Origin: Lota lota
Lineage: Eukaryota > Chordata > Actinopteri > Gadiformes > Lotidae
Reading direction: 5' to 3'
Assembly: GCA_026745465.1 (NCBI GenBank)
Contig: JACYXH010000177.1
Coordinates: 1,281,028-1,345,027 of the forward strand
Length of the DNA stretch: 64,000 bases
Within the stretch, counting starts at the first letter, position 1, and every line of letters begins with the position of its first letter. A program made the translations under genes and the position numbers. Positions 1-11,143 of this stretch are shown in pieces. The notes beneath the pieces are model-generated. The model did no database searches. It saw only the letters and a list, made by a program, of their open reading frames with translations, and was not told the origin of the DNA.

Positions 1-161
1 TGTTGGCTCTTTACAGCTCGCTAAAGAGGTTTCCATTTCCTTCAGTAACAGGAAGCCAAATGTAAAGGATGTAATGGACTGTAAATAAAGGCCAAGTAAA
101 GCACATGCCTATACATGCATCATCTGTCAAATCATGACCCTCAGCAGCCCCCCCTCCCCCT

Positions 162-163
<2 letters not shown>

Positions 164-235
<72 letters not shown>
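164..235. repeat. (CA)n microsatellite
   Basis: About 72 bp of pure CA, with an interrupted extension to 251. Confidence 0.97.
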
Positions 236-242
<7 letters not shown>

Positions 243-570
243 ACAAACACAATTAGCTTATGCATTACATTTGATTTTATATTTGATTTTCAGGTAAACC
301 AAACAAAGGATTATTGTTGGATGCAAACTTATGATGTGTGTCGCAGTGTTGCCGTCAAAAGTACACAATCTTCTAGACCATTCACATGTTTTGGTAAGAT
401 TTTCTATCCCTGAAAAAAAGACACTGTATCTCAAACAAGTTGAAACCAGACCCCCGTCAACCAGTTGCAAACAGAAGCCAAAGTCTCCACTAATCCCTCA
501 CTCCAGGGGAGAAACATAGATGTCGCTACTTGTGCTCCGTCATTCAAGGTCAGCCATTACGTTCATTCCT

Positions 571-757
571 TTAAGCAGACACTTTTCGCATACAAATCAA
601 CAGCAGCTTTACAGTGAGTGGTTGGAGTTCGTCATAATGCTCAAGAGCATATGCAGGCTGAGGAATGTTGGAAAATAATCTTTGGATCTTTGGCCGTGGG
701 AATCAAACCCTTTAGTCATGACCTTGATTGATCATGGTTTAGTGAGCTAACTACACT
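571..757 (-). mobile_element. tRNA-derived SINE remnant
   Basis: In minus orientation: an A-box-like GTAGTTAGCTCACTAAACC (756-738), a B-box GGGTTTGATTCCCAC (710-696), then a tail GCGAAAAGTGTCTGCTTAA (about 589-571), a diverged form of the teleost SINE tail GGATAAAAGCGTCTGCTAAATG. The body between the boxes and tail is heavily mutated, so it is old. Confidence 0.6.
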
Positions 758-1722
758 TAGCAAAAGCTGGAGCTTTGCCAATTCCTTCTATAAAGTTTTT
801 TAAAGCTTGTTGGGGAGGATGCTTGTTAACAGCAGGCTACACATTAATCACCTCTCAAAACGTTTGCTTTAATGTGGCACTTACGCATCGTTACGTCAAT
901 GAACACCCATTTTCCCATTGTTTAATGAGGTTTTGGATTTCCGCAGAGGATTAGAATGGGAAGCTTAGGACTTAAGTTGAATCTTTAACCACTATTGAAT
1001 CATTGTGTGTTGAAAATGTTTTGTGGTTTGGTTCAGTCATTTGGGACATTATGTCTCATAGTTGAACCATTAACATCATTGTTCTGGGATTTGCATCCTC
1101 AATTGGTCCCCAATTAGGAGAAATTACATAAATGATCCAACTTTTCCGCAAATCTGTTGTGGAAACAGTTTATGTTGTACACTGCGATTATTTCACAACA
1201 CACGCATGAAGCAGAACTCTTACAAAATAGTAGTGTGACAGTCCCCTTTAGACAAACTCACCGGTTTCTTACCAATTTGACTGTATTGCTGTAGTGTCCG
1301 TTTTTTTTTAAATATTTATATTGGAAATAACTGCCTTGAGACTGAGTTTGAGGTATGAGATGAAAAAAGAGATTGCATGTGCAATCATTGAATAAAGAAA
1401 AGGACAGCCATTATTTTCCTAAACTTTCCAGGGTCCACATCGATCAAAGGTCCCATTGTTTTTAGTTAAAATAACTTATAAACTGCTACTAAAATTGATA
1501 TGTGTATCTTTTTATATGGGGACCTTTTACATAGTTCCCCATCCCAACAGGGGGATGGATTTTGCCCTCTCTTTAAGTCCATTGTACTCTAGTATACTAC
1601 CTTATATTGTTCTTGCTGCTGATGCCATAGTACATACAAATTGCATGTCTACTTATTCACATTCATCCATACACTTATATAAATGTATAGGTGCAGTTGC
1701 TCATCAAAGGTGCAACAGTCCA

Positions 1723-1750
1723 TCAGTCAGTCAGTCAGTCAGTCAGTCAG
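1723..1750. repeat. (CAGT)7 microsatellite
   Basis: 28 bp of CAGT units. Confidence 0.95.
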
Positions 1751-2440
1751 CCCTCAGTGATCTCATACTAGGTCAGTAGCAGCCCTCTTGGTTAAAGGAT
1801 TGGTTAGGGGGTGGGGGGGGGGGTAGAGAAGGGTAACCCCACCTCACTATGCCACAGTTGCAACTACAGATCATCCCAACAGCAGCTGTTCTTCTGACAA
1901 TAGATAGATAGATGGATCCCTGTTGGTATCAACGTTGCCACAAAGAGCATTCAATTTTTACGTAAGAAAAAGGGGGAATTGTTTGGTATGAATATTGTCT
2001 GTTCTGTTAAGATCAAGAAAATAGCCAAAGGTAAGAAAGACAAAACCTTTTTACCTAACTTTTTAACTTTTTTGTTACCACTTTGGATTCAAATAATTTC
2101 TTGATTTGGATCTGTGTTTTTGACACAGATTTGAAAATTGACATGTTAATGTGTAAGAAATGCAAGGGAAAACTAACAAAGCAATGCATTGTTTCTTCGA
2201 AAACAACTAATAAGTGAAAGCATTCTTTATTGAGTGTGAATAGTGCCAGTTATTCATACCATTCCACACTACCTACAATGTGTTATGAAAAAGAGAACTC
2301 TATAGTTTCCACTGCTGACTGCTGACTGCTGAATTATTATATGAATAAGATATGAGACACTGAGAACTGCCTCCACCCCCCTATCATCCTGAAGCACTCA
2401 CACACATATGCATGCACAGTCGCACACTTACACACAGACC

Positions 2441-2441
<1 letters not shown>

Positions 2442-2474
<33 letters not shown>
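2442..2474. repeat. (CA)n microsatellite
   Basis: 33 bp of CA within a longer CA-rich stretch starting near 2398. Confidence 0.9.
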
Positions 2475-2477
<3 letters not shown>

Positions 2478-2972
2478 TCCAACACGCAAACCCTTCATAA
2501 GCTAACATGAAAGGTGTTTTATTTACATCAAGCACAGTGTCTTGGCAATTAACCAGCCTACTTTGGGTATTATACATTTCAACCTGGCCTCCTGGGTGTT
2601 GAGAGGCTCTGACGTTGGGCCACATAATCACTAGCAAAGCAAACAGCCCATTTCTGCGAATCAACCAGAATATAACCACACATGAAGGGCTGTGAAACAC
2701 ATATATTTCTCCATGAAATATATGTTTAAGAAGTATAATGAAAAGTGTGCTGACCATCTAGGCTGGGAAATGGAACATTTGATGAAAATGCTAATATAAC
2801 AAAGCCTGGTTTAAACAAATCTGAACTATACACCACATAAAACGCTAAGCTTCTATACCATAAAGTTCATTAAATATTCCTCCCCCAACTTCCCCCCTTT
2901 CTGAGTCATCTATGTACTGCTAATCAACTCAGACTTGTTACTTGACAAGTAACTAGGCACCTAGCCTAGACC

Positions 2973-3260
2973 GTGAGAACCACTTTTAGGTTTACTCTTT
3001 GCTCCTTTATATCCCACCTAAATATTTTAGGGTACAGCCCATCGCTATTACTTGGCTCTTTCTCAGATGCACATCCCCTTCTTATAAACCTTTTTTTATG
3101 GGAAACCCTGAGGATGCTAGTTAACAATGATACCTGTATTTGTTTGACATCATTTGTTGGTATTTTTGTTTTAAATGTAGTCCTGTATTGTGTACTGCTG
3201 CTGTCAAGGGCTCTCTTGTAAAAGAGGTTGATCCCAATAAATGATAATAAAAAATTAATT
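2973..3260 (+). mobile_element. LINE 3'-end remnant
   Basis: An 82-codon open frame (MRTTFRFTLCSFISHLNILG to FVLNVVLYCVLLLSRALL) is followed by GGCTCTCTTGTAAAAGAGG and GATCCCAATAA. That layout resembles the 3' end of teleost non-LTR retrotransposons, where a CTTGTAAAAGAGATTT...CTCAATG tail follows the second open reading frame. Only the last part of the element is present. The family is not resolved; identification rests on the tail. Confidence 0.4.
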
Positions 3261-3505
3261 ATTATCTGAAATGAGTACTGGCTCATTTATATATATATAT
3301 ATATATATGTATATCCTTTTTTTTAAGTAATGACTTCTCATTTCTTTCTTATCTTTATATCATAACATGCTCATTATCAAACCCAGATGCTTTCAACACT
3401 GCTTTATTTAGCATATTCTCTACCTGTTACTTTGGCAGTGCAATGTTCAATTGCCTGTGTATTGCCACACCTCTTCTAGTGGTACTGTGTAAGTTATTTT
3501 ATGAA

Positions 3506-3706
<201 letters not shown>

Positions 3707-5229
3707 ACCGGGCCAATGTTTGTCACAATGCAGAGGAACATCTGCACACATCTATAATATATTTCCAGACAAGTCAGCCAGCAGAGATATGCAGCTGTGA
3801 CTTCCATCATAATCACACACCATTATTGTTTTGTTCGATCTCTCACGCAAATACATCTGTAAAGACCCTGATTTCGTGGACATGCAGGTGTGAGAGAAGA
3901 AGAAGCAGAAGAGGGTTGTTTGTTCACCCTTAAGCAGAGGGGGACACACTGTATGCTATATAGCAGCTACATGACATGTGGTTGAAACAAACATTTACAT
4001 TAAAGAGAGGTTGAATACGCAGGAGCCCATGTTTGCATTGTGAGGCTGTTCAGTATTTTCCTATTTTCCACTTCGGCAGGCACACAGAGGCCAGGCAGGC
4101 AGACTCCAGAAGCATCAAATTAAACAGCATTTAATACAGTGAACTCCAATCTAAAAATACTAATGTATGATGTGTACCATGACGCTTTACCATTTCAATT
4201 CCCGTAACTTTAATAGAGGAAAATAAAATGTAAATTCAACACAATATCGAACTGTAGGGAAATCGGATTACAATACCACTTTGAGTAGATTGGGATAAAA
4301 CACAATGGAAAATTCTATTCTCTAAATATTTTGCTGTGAAACATCGTCAAGAACAACTCAAATATTACCTATGGCCTGCTTTCGGTTTGACCTCATAGCT
4401 GTAGCCATATGGTAAAACAGCAATATTGAATTGGCTTGGCAAATTACTCTATAATGTAGTTAATCTCTGCAATGACTAGAAAACTGGGGTAAATTTAGGA
4501 AAACTGCAATTGTTGAATAGGCGAATCATTGTTATACATGTTTCCTGAAGACCTAGCAGCTCCCCTGCAGCAATTATTTTTTAAGGAGCATGTTCTTTAT
4601 CTTTGAGTGTCATATGACATCTTCAACTAAGTATACGTTGTGTCATGCAAGCTTGAGTTTAACACAGAACAGAGATCGTCATCTTGTGTTAAAGAGTACT
4701 AAAAGGCATATAAAAGCACCAAGGACTCAAATATTTTATCAAATAAAGGAGCAGGAATACATTTTAATCTTAAATAAAATGGTATTTGAGGTATGTCACT
4801 AGTAAGTGTTTATAAATCATTACAGGCAAGCTAATAGCTAATAATCTGGAGAACAACTGTTCTGTTGGGTAAAAGCAAATCTAGGAATTAATTTGAGATA
4901 CAAATAAATAATGATTACTGGACACATATCCGATGTTTGTCTAGCCAAAAGGCCCTGAGACCGGCCATTGCTGCTCTGTCTTCCTCAAGCACAAATCCTG
5001 GGTGTAGGGAGACAACTGATCATGTTGCAGGTTCTCGTGGTGCCCAAGAGGGACAAGAAACTCACGATAGTTATAGTTCTACAGGTAACCAACATTTTTA
5101 CTTTCAATTAACAAGTAACTAACCCAAGGCCATCCAAATTGATAATAAGCTTGTCATCATAGACCTCTTAGGATACCTATTTCCAGGTTTCAATCCAAGA
5201 AGGGAATCTAGTTTTATGTCCCCTCAGGG

Positions 5230-5234
<5 letters not shown>

Positions 5235-5315
<81 letters not shown>
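5235..5315. repeat. (CA)n microsatellite
   Basis: 81 bp, uninterrupted. Confidence 0.97.
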
Positions 5316-5317
<2 letters not shown>

Positions 5318-6059
5318 CATAACATAAGCCAGACACGGTCACTGTGTTAGTGTCTGGGTAAGTGCCTTGCTCACTGGCATGTTAGCAGCAACATCTTGGA
5401 GGCAATTGTACTCCACATCTAAACTACCATCCTAAAATATATGACCATATGTATAAAAGTAATCTTACACCAAAGCGTAAAAGGTCTGGTCTTTTCCTCT
5501 TATAACAGCATAATGCAAAACATACAATAAAGCAAATTCTCAGATGTGAGAATTTGTAGGAAGACAAGACAATAACATGAATGATAACATAAATCCAAAG
5601 CCTAGGGTGACATTTGTCAATCATATAGAAAGAAAGCAGAAAATACACACAATCCTAGGTCAATCTTTGCTTCACCTTTTGATCCAAAGGGGGCTAGTTT
5701 AATGCTACCTCCTGGGATGCTCATATTCAGCTTGACCACTTTAGGCAAGGTCATGCTATATCTATATTAAATGGGCCTTAAGACCCTTTACACTAAAATA
5801 ATAACATTGTCCTAAACAGGATGTGTCTATTATGGCATCTTAGATCACACTTCACAAACAACCTCTCAACCATCTAGCTTTGGATGTTTACGGCATGCAG
5901 CCTGTGTAGGTGATTGCAGGTCAACATATTTGTTAGCTTAGGCGCTTACATTTGCACAAACTAGCTACACTCGTTTCAGTCTATTTTGTATACATTTGAA
6001 AGCTAAGGTGGAAAAATGTGTATGTGCGTGTGTATGTGTTTCTGCATGATACCTTTAAT

Positions 6060-6320
6060 TAATTGCGCACAGCGAGAGAAACTCTTAGGCAAGAGGATCT
6101 TTATGTTGGTGGATTCAACCCTGTGCTCATTCCACAGAGAAAGAATAAAGTGACACTAACACAGAGCAATTGACAAGCTAGACATGGCTGTCAAAGCTAC
6201 ATGGGTGATCCTACCGAATTCGTGCAAATTGCAGTCCCCCCACCAATAACAGTATTTGGAAGAAGAAAAAGTGTTCAGATACTTAGCAAGATCCTTTTTG
6301 ACAAAGAATCTATAACATTT
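6060..6320 (-). mobile_element. Possible LINE endonuclease remnant
   Basis: On the minus strand a decayed frame reads FFVKKDLAKYLNTFSSS followed, one frame off, by a VIGG-D-N-like motif (GTTATTGGTGGGGGGACTGC). This recalls the IIGGDFNC box of LINE apurinic endonucleases preceded by FF..L..YL. It is short and shifted by extra G residues in the G-run. Chance resemblance is possible. Confidence 0.25.
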
Positions 6321-7001
6321 TCAACAAGGCTACCATGAGATGCTATAGAACAAGATGAGATGCTATCTCCTAAGAATTTTATGGACATTTGATGCACATT
6401 TGATCCAATACCTGAAAGTTAATCTGAGGTTTCTAGAGGTGAAATGGAATAGAATAAGATAATATTTCAACCAAAATGCTGTAGTCACTAGCGAAAGGAC
6501 AATGTTGTCACCAACACTTGATGTAATTGATAAGATGCACATGTAATGTACATCATTAAGGTCATGGTAGGTCATAAATCATGTTAAATTACTTTTTTCT
6601 GTGCAAAGTTGTCAATGTTGATTTATTTATTTTACTTTACAAGTAGGAGAAAATAAGTGAGTCCTGTCAGCCAGACTACTTTATAGACTACATGAGATTT
6701 CCCAAACTGAATAAATACTGCTCATATCTACACAAAAATGCTAGCTAAACTTTGTTGTAAGTAAGACATTTACGTCAATCATATCATATTTAGCAACTGC
6801 GTCCGAGAATTTCCCATTCATTTGTAAGCTAGTATCACCGTGTCAGTGAACCAGCAGATGTGAACACTTTTTTATATTATATGGTATTTTAAAGGGACAT
6901 TCTACATTTTTACCATCTTGTTAACTGCTAGTATGTTATGAGTTAATAGGGTTATTTTTGCTCACAGGATGCAGGGAGTGATCCTCAACTCACTGATGTG
7001 C

Positions 7002-7099
7002 GTTGAGGAGTTGCGCATTCGTTTAGACATGGTTGATTAGTCATCACCCATGTCTAAACTAATGTGCAACATGTCTAAACATATGTGCAGCTCCTCAAC
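7002..7099. repeat. Compound inverted repeat
   Basis: Arm GTTGAGGAGTTGCGCATTCG followed by TTTAGACATGG (7002-7032) is complementary to 7048-7070 (21 of 23 bp) and again to 7070-7099 (26 of 30 bp). So one left arm has two alternative right arms in tandem. There is no coding content. Confidence 0.55.
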
Positions 7100-7659
7100 T
7101 TGTAACCTCATCACTGCTGAGGCTCTAGCCGTAGTGTTATCGAAACAAAATGCACACCTCTCGCCACTAGACTGTTCTGTGGCCATGGTTTAAGTGAAGG
7201 TATTCCTCTATATTGATCCTACCTTACCATGCTTCAGTTGGGACAACTTTTTGGGAGTAAAGGGATTTCATCTTATTATATGTAACATGACATGATGTAT
7301 GGCTTTCCTTTTCTTGGGGCTTTTGTGCCTTTTTATGGACAGGACAGTGAAGAAAGACAGGAAAGTTGGTTGAAGAAGAAAGGGAATTTGGGGCAAAAAG
7401 GAAAATGTTCCAACCCTCAATTTGCCACACCTGGCAGTATATACCCTCTGAGTTTCACTTCCTCTTTTTCTCCTCATCACATACACAATACACACGAAAA
7501 AAACTAAAAACACAAGCACCATCTAACTAATCAAGGGGAGGCCACCAGCCATCACAAGCATCCACACGCACACCTGCATGCAGGCAAGCATGCATGAACA
7601 CACACACACACACACACACACACATCTGCATTTATACAAGCACACACACCAATCCTTAC

Positions 7660-7705
7660 CCAAGAGGCCTCCAAATAGGCAGGTTAAGGCAGACAGCTGG
7701 ACCAT
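7660..7705 (-). CDS. Candidate signal-peptide first exon (il34?)
   Basis: ATG at 7705-7703 opens MVQLSALTCLFGGLLG, a short hydrophobic leader, cut at G|gtaagg, a strong donor leaving phase 1. That is the form of a first exon encoding a signal peptide. It lies on the sf3b3 strand, about 10.4 kb beyond the sf3b3 stop. In mammals IL34 is the next gene downstream of SF3B3 in the same orientation and has a secreted product, so il34 is the natural guess. However, I did not find the diagnostic IL34 core (YMKH.FPINY-like) or any further exon in 1-7650. It may be a chance frame. Confidence 0.35.
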
Positions 7706-8214
7706 CGCCTGGGCTCTGACGTTCTGTTGCGCAGGACACTGGCAGTCAGAACAGCATGTACAAAGGGGGCTCTCTCAGCGACTCCTCACACTTCCTGGCT
7801 CCTTCACAACTTCCCTGGATTTTTCACCATGACTGGCACAGCGGGAGCGACACGCGGGAGACCAGCTTTACTGCTCACTATTTCCTTGATGCTTGATGCT
7901 TCCTGCAAGCCTGGGAAAACAAGGGCAGGGTGCAGAGGGAAAATAACATTTTCAGTGATAGTCATCATCTGGTGTCTCCTAAGGAGCAGGAAACACATAA
8001 CCAAGTGTATAACCAAGCCCACCCCCAAAAAGTGAGGAGAAACTCCCTTCATTATTCACTGTTTCAGTTTGTTCCCTTCCCTTAAGTGGTACTACAAAAG
8101 GGGTTTTAACAAATTAATTTCTTCCTGCACTATGTTGTTTTCCCCATAAACAGCATTTAGTCTCTCGAGTTTTAGCTACAGTTAAAACTTTATTATGGGG
8201 GTGGGGGGTGTGGG

Positions 8215-8375
8215 CGACAAAAAAGCCTCCGTCCTTTCACGAAAATATCCAATGTATTTAGAGGATTAGATTAAAATGGAGTTTCACTTTTTAATCCAAA
8301 TGTTTAAAAAAATTGTCAAATGGCAATTTACAGATATGATGAGGTGATTATGATAAGTCTGTGTGTCTCAGTGTG
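8215..8375 (+). repeat. Dispersed repeat family R1, partial copy 3
   Basis: Contains CCGTCCTTTCACGAAAATAT and AATGTATTTAGAGGATTAGA, then TTTTTAATCC and GAGGTGATTATGATAA, in the same order as copies 1 and 2. It is shorter and more diverged. It shows that the family is not confined to sf3b3 introns. Confidence 0.5.
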
Positions 8376-9182
8376 CATTTGGACCTTTCTTTAAAGTCGC
8401 ATGTATAAGATTGAGTAGGTGGGATGCTTTTAGAATTCCAAAAAACCTATCAGTGTTCTGTCCACTGAAACTGGTGTCACAGCTGTGTGACGCAAATTAG
8501 TTTTTTAACTAGTGCGGTTGGAAACAAGGCAGTCACGGGCCATGGCAACACTTTATTGAGCTCTTAAACTTTAGTGCACCAATCTAGTTTAGAATAGGAA
8601 AAATAGTTTCCACATACCAATGAAAACTAACTGGTATTTTATTAATTCTTTAAAGAGAAGTAATTTTTGCATGTGAAATGAATTGGGTTGATTGTAAAGC
8701 CCTGTTCAGACCTTAAAGCATCAAAGTGAGTTAATAATTGTTCCGCTTGTTATTGTTCAATTGAGCGGTATGTACCTTAAGGATTGTGGAATGGCTAGCC
8801 AGACAGCGGCACGTTTGCTACCACAGATGAGCAATAAAGCCAAACCATTTTCATGAAGGAAACTGAACAATTGCGCAGCTAAACACATTTCTAACATCGA
8901 CTGGAGTGTATTACTGTAGGGTTTATTGGATGCACAAAGGAAGGAATACAACATGTTATTTAGGATTCTCCCTCACCCCCCTCCTCAACTCACACCAACT
9001 GCTGCCCCATCACCCTTGTCCCTCGGACAGTAGAAGTCTGTTGAATGGGTGGTGGAAATGGGAGGTGGAGTTAAAAACAATTCATCAGAGTGAATGGCCT
9101 CAGAGCTAGAGGTTTGTATCCAGAGAGACCATGGTTTAGAATGGGAGAAATATCTTCAGACAGCCTGATGGAGGCAGGCACA

Positions 9183-9402
9183 TGGGCTGGACCTCAGGAG
9201 GTAGAGCGGGTTGACTTGTAAGCGGAAGGTTGCTAGTTAGATCCCTGGCTCCTTCTAGCTGAGTGTCAAGGTGTCCCTGAGCAAGACGCCTAACCCTAAC
9301 TGCTCCCGACAAGCTGGCTGTCGCCTTGCATGGTTGACACCGCCATCTGTGTACGAATGGTTGTAAGTCGCTTTCTGCTAAATGCCCTAAATGTAAATGT
9401 AT
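9183..9402 (+). mobile_element. tRNA-derived SINE
   Basis: A box GGTAGAGCGGGTTGACTTG near 9200 and B box GGTTGCTAGTTAGATCCC near 9228-9245 form the tRNA-like head. The body carries AGGTGTCCCTGAGCAAGACG, common to many fish SINEs, and the tail AAGTCGCTTTCTGCTAAATG has lost part of the usual GGATAAAAGCG, followed by an AAATGTAAATGTA simple tail. No clear target-site duplication was found. Confidence 0.7.
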
Positions 9403-10740
9403 GTTTTCATAGGAATTTCGACAGAAATAAAGAAACATTAACACAAATTACTTTAGAATGGGTGGGGCAACACATGATTAAACAAGAACTATTACTTCAT
9501 AACATAATTGACAGATTATCAGATTATCAACAAGTTTGAACTGAGTATAATTGTATTCACTAGCTGCTTTTCTTGAAAATGTTCATTTCTTGAAAGCTAT
9601 TTACATGTATAGTTTCCTAGCAACTATTTATTGATATAGTATTTCAATAAGGTACCACCCATAGTAAGTGAGTATTGAAGGCACGTTTGGGCTGAAAAGG
9701 AAACGATTTGCTCTGGTTTAAACCACATGATAATGATCACAGAGGGGATCCATTTGTGGTAAGCAAAGGGCTTCACTGGATGATTTTGTGTGCAGGGGCA
9801 TTGTAGTGGGGGGAGAAGTGGGACTGACTACCTATGGCCCAAATGCAGGGCAGGTCCTCAAAAAGCCTGAAATGAAAAGTTGTTGTTTTATTGCAAAGTA
9901 ATTAGTGTCATAACTAAATAAAAATTGGCTGAAATACTGTATTAAAAATGGATGTTCTCTGGGGCCCCTCTCACCCCTCACAAATTCGCAAAATGGTTTA
10001 GTCTTCCCCTTTCTCCAATAAAGTGTTATTTGGGTACCAAAAAAAAAAGAAAAGAAAGACGCAAACAGAGGGTAAACAACTGCTAAACTAATTTATTTCA
10101 AAAGAAAGATGAGCACATATAAAAAATATACTAGAAATGTTAAGATTCTCCACTGTTAGTCTATCGTACACATTGTTACATAAATTAAACACAAAGCCTC
10201 CCCAAACAAACTTAACAAGTGTCATGTATTTCATAACTGTGCAAGTGCACAGCAATATCGGTCCACACCATTTCAGTCTGAACCAGAAGCCAAAAACCAT
10301 CAACAACTAACTTTGCTTTTTCTAGTTACAACCACAAATGATGTCGTAGGCGACCTTTGCTATTTTTTATCATCAAAGTTGTGTTTGATCACATAACACC
10401 ACCATAAACTGATAAAACAAGTGTCCTGGCACCATTTTGAATCCTGACAAGGTGTTTACGATCAATAGTAGCCAAGAGAGGGTTTACCTAGGAAATAGGT
10501 CAATTGCCTTCATCAGAACACACAGACTGTATCACAATATTGTGGCCGTATGGGGCAACTTGGTGTCATTCAATTCTCTCATCATCCAATTATATAACAT
10601 AATAGGTCATTGTAAGTGACACATATTGAATAAACAGTTACATTTCATAAGAGAAGCAAGACCGCATAAGGTAACATTCCTCCAGCTGTGTTGGCAAATG
10701 TAAAAACAGCCACACAGCCCCCAGACATAACCAATACAAC

Positions 10741-11143
10741 AAAGCCGAAGATAGCTCCCGATTCACAAATCCCTATTCGCAGTTAGTGATGTGCGACCAG
10801 GGAACGAGTAAGATAGTCTATGTCCTGTTTAGCATTTAACGGGTGTGTTTGGGTGGCCCAAGGTGATTTAGCCCGTGGAAAGCTGGCCTGAAATAGGCAA
10901 AGAAAAAAATTGACATCGGTTCTGAGGGGGTAAAAACATTTGGGCCAGACTGAATCCTATACTGGGGGATATATGGCATAACATAGAATAGATTACAAAT
11001 TACAAATACACTGTTTTTTTTTATCAATAAACATGTCACAGTACCAGTGGTAACCAGTTTGTCATTAAAAATCGACTCGTTTCCTGGTCGCACATCACTA
11101 GCTGCGCATTGGGAGCTGTGAATTGGGAGCTAACTTCAGCTTC
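10741..11143. mobile_element. Foldback MITE with 69-bp inverted arms
   Basis: Left arm 10741-10809 and right arm 11075-11143 are inverse copies without gaps, differing at roughly 10 of 69 positions; the inner 26 bp (TAGTGATGTGCGACCAGG then GAACGAGT) differ at one. The 265-bp spacer has no transposase frame. TAGTGATGTGCG-type ends recall hAT MITEs, but I saw no clean 8-bp target duplication. Confidence 0.65.
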
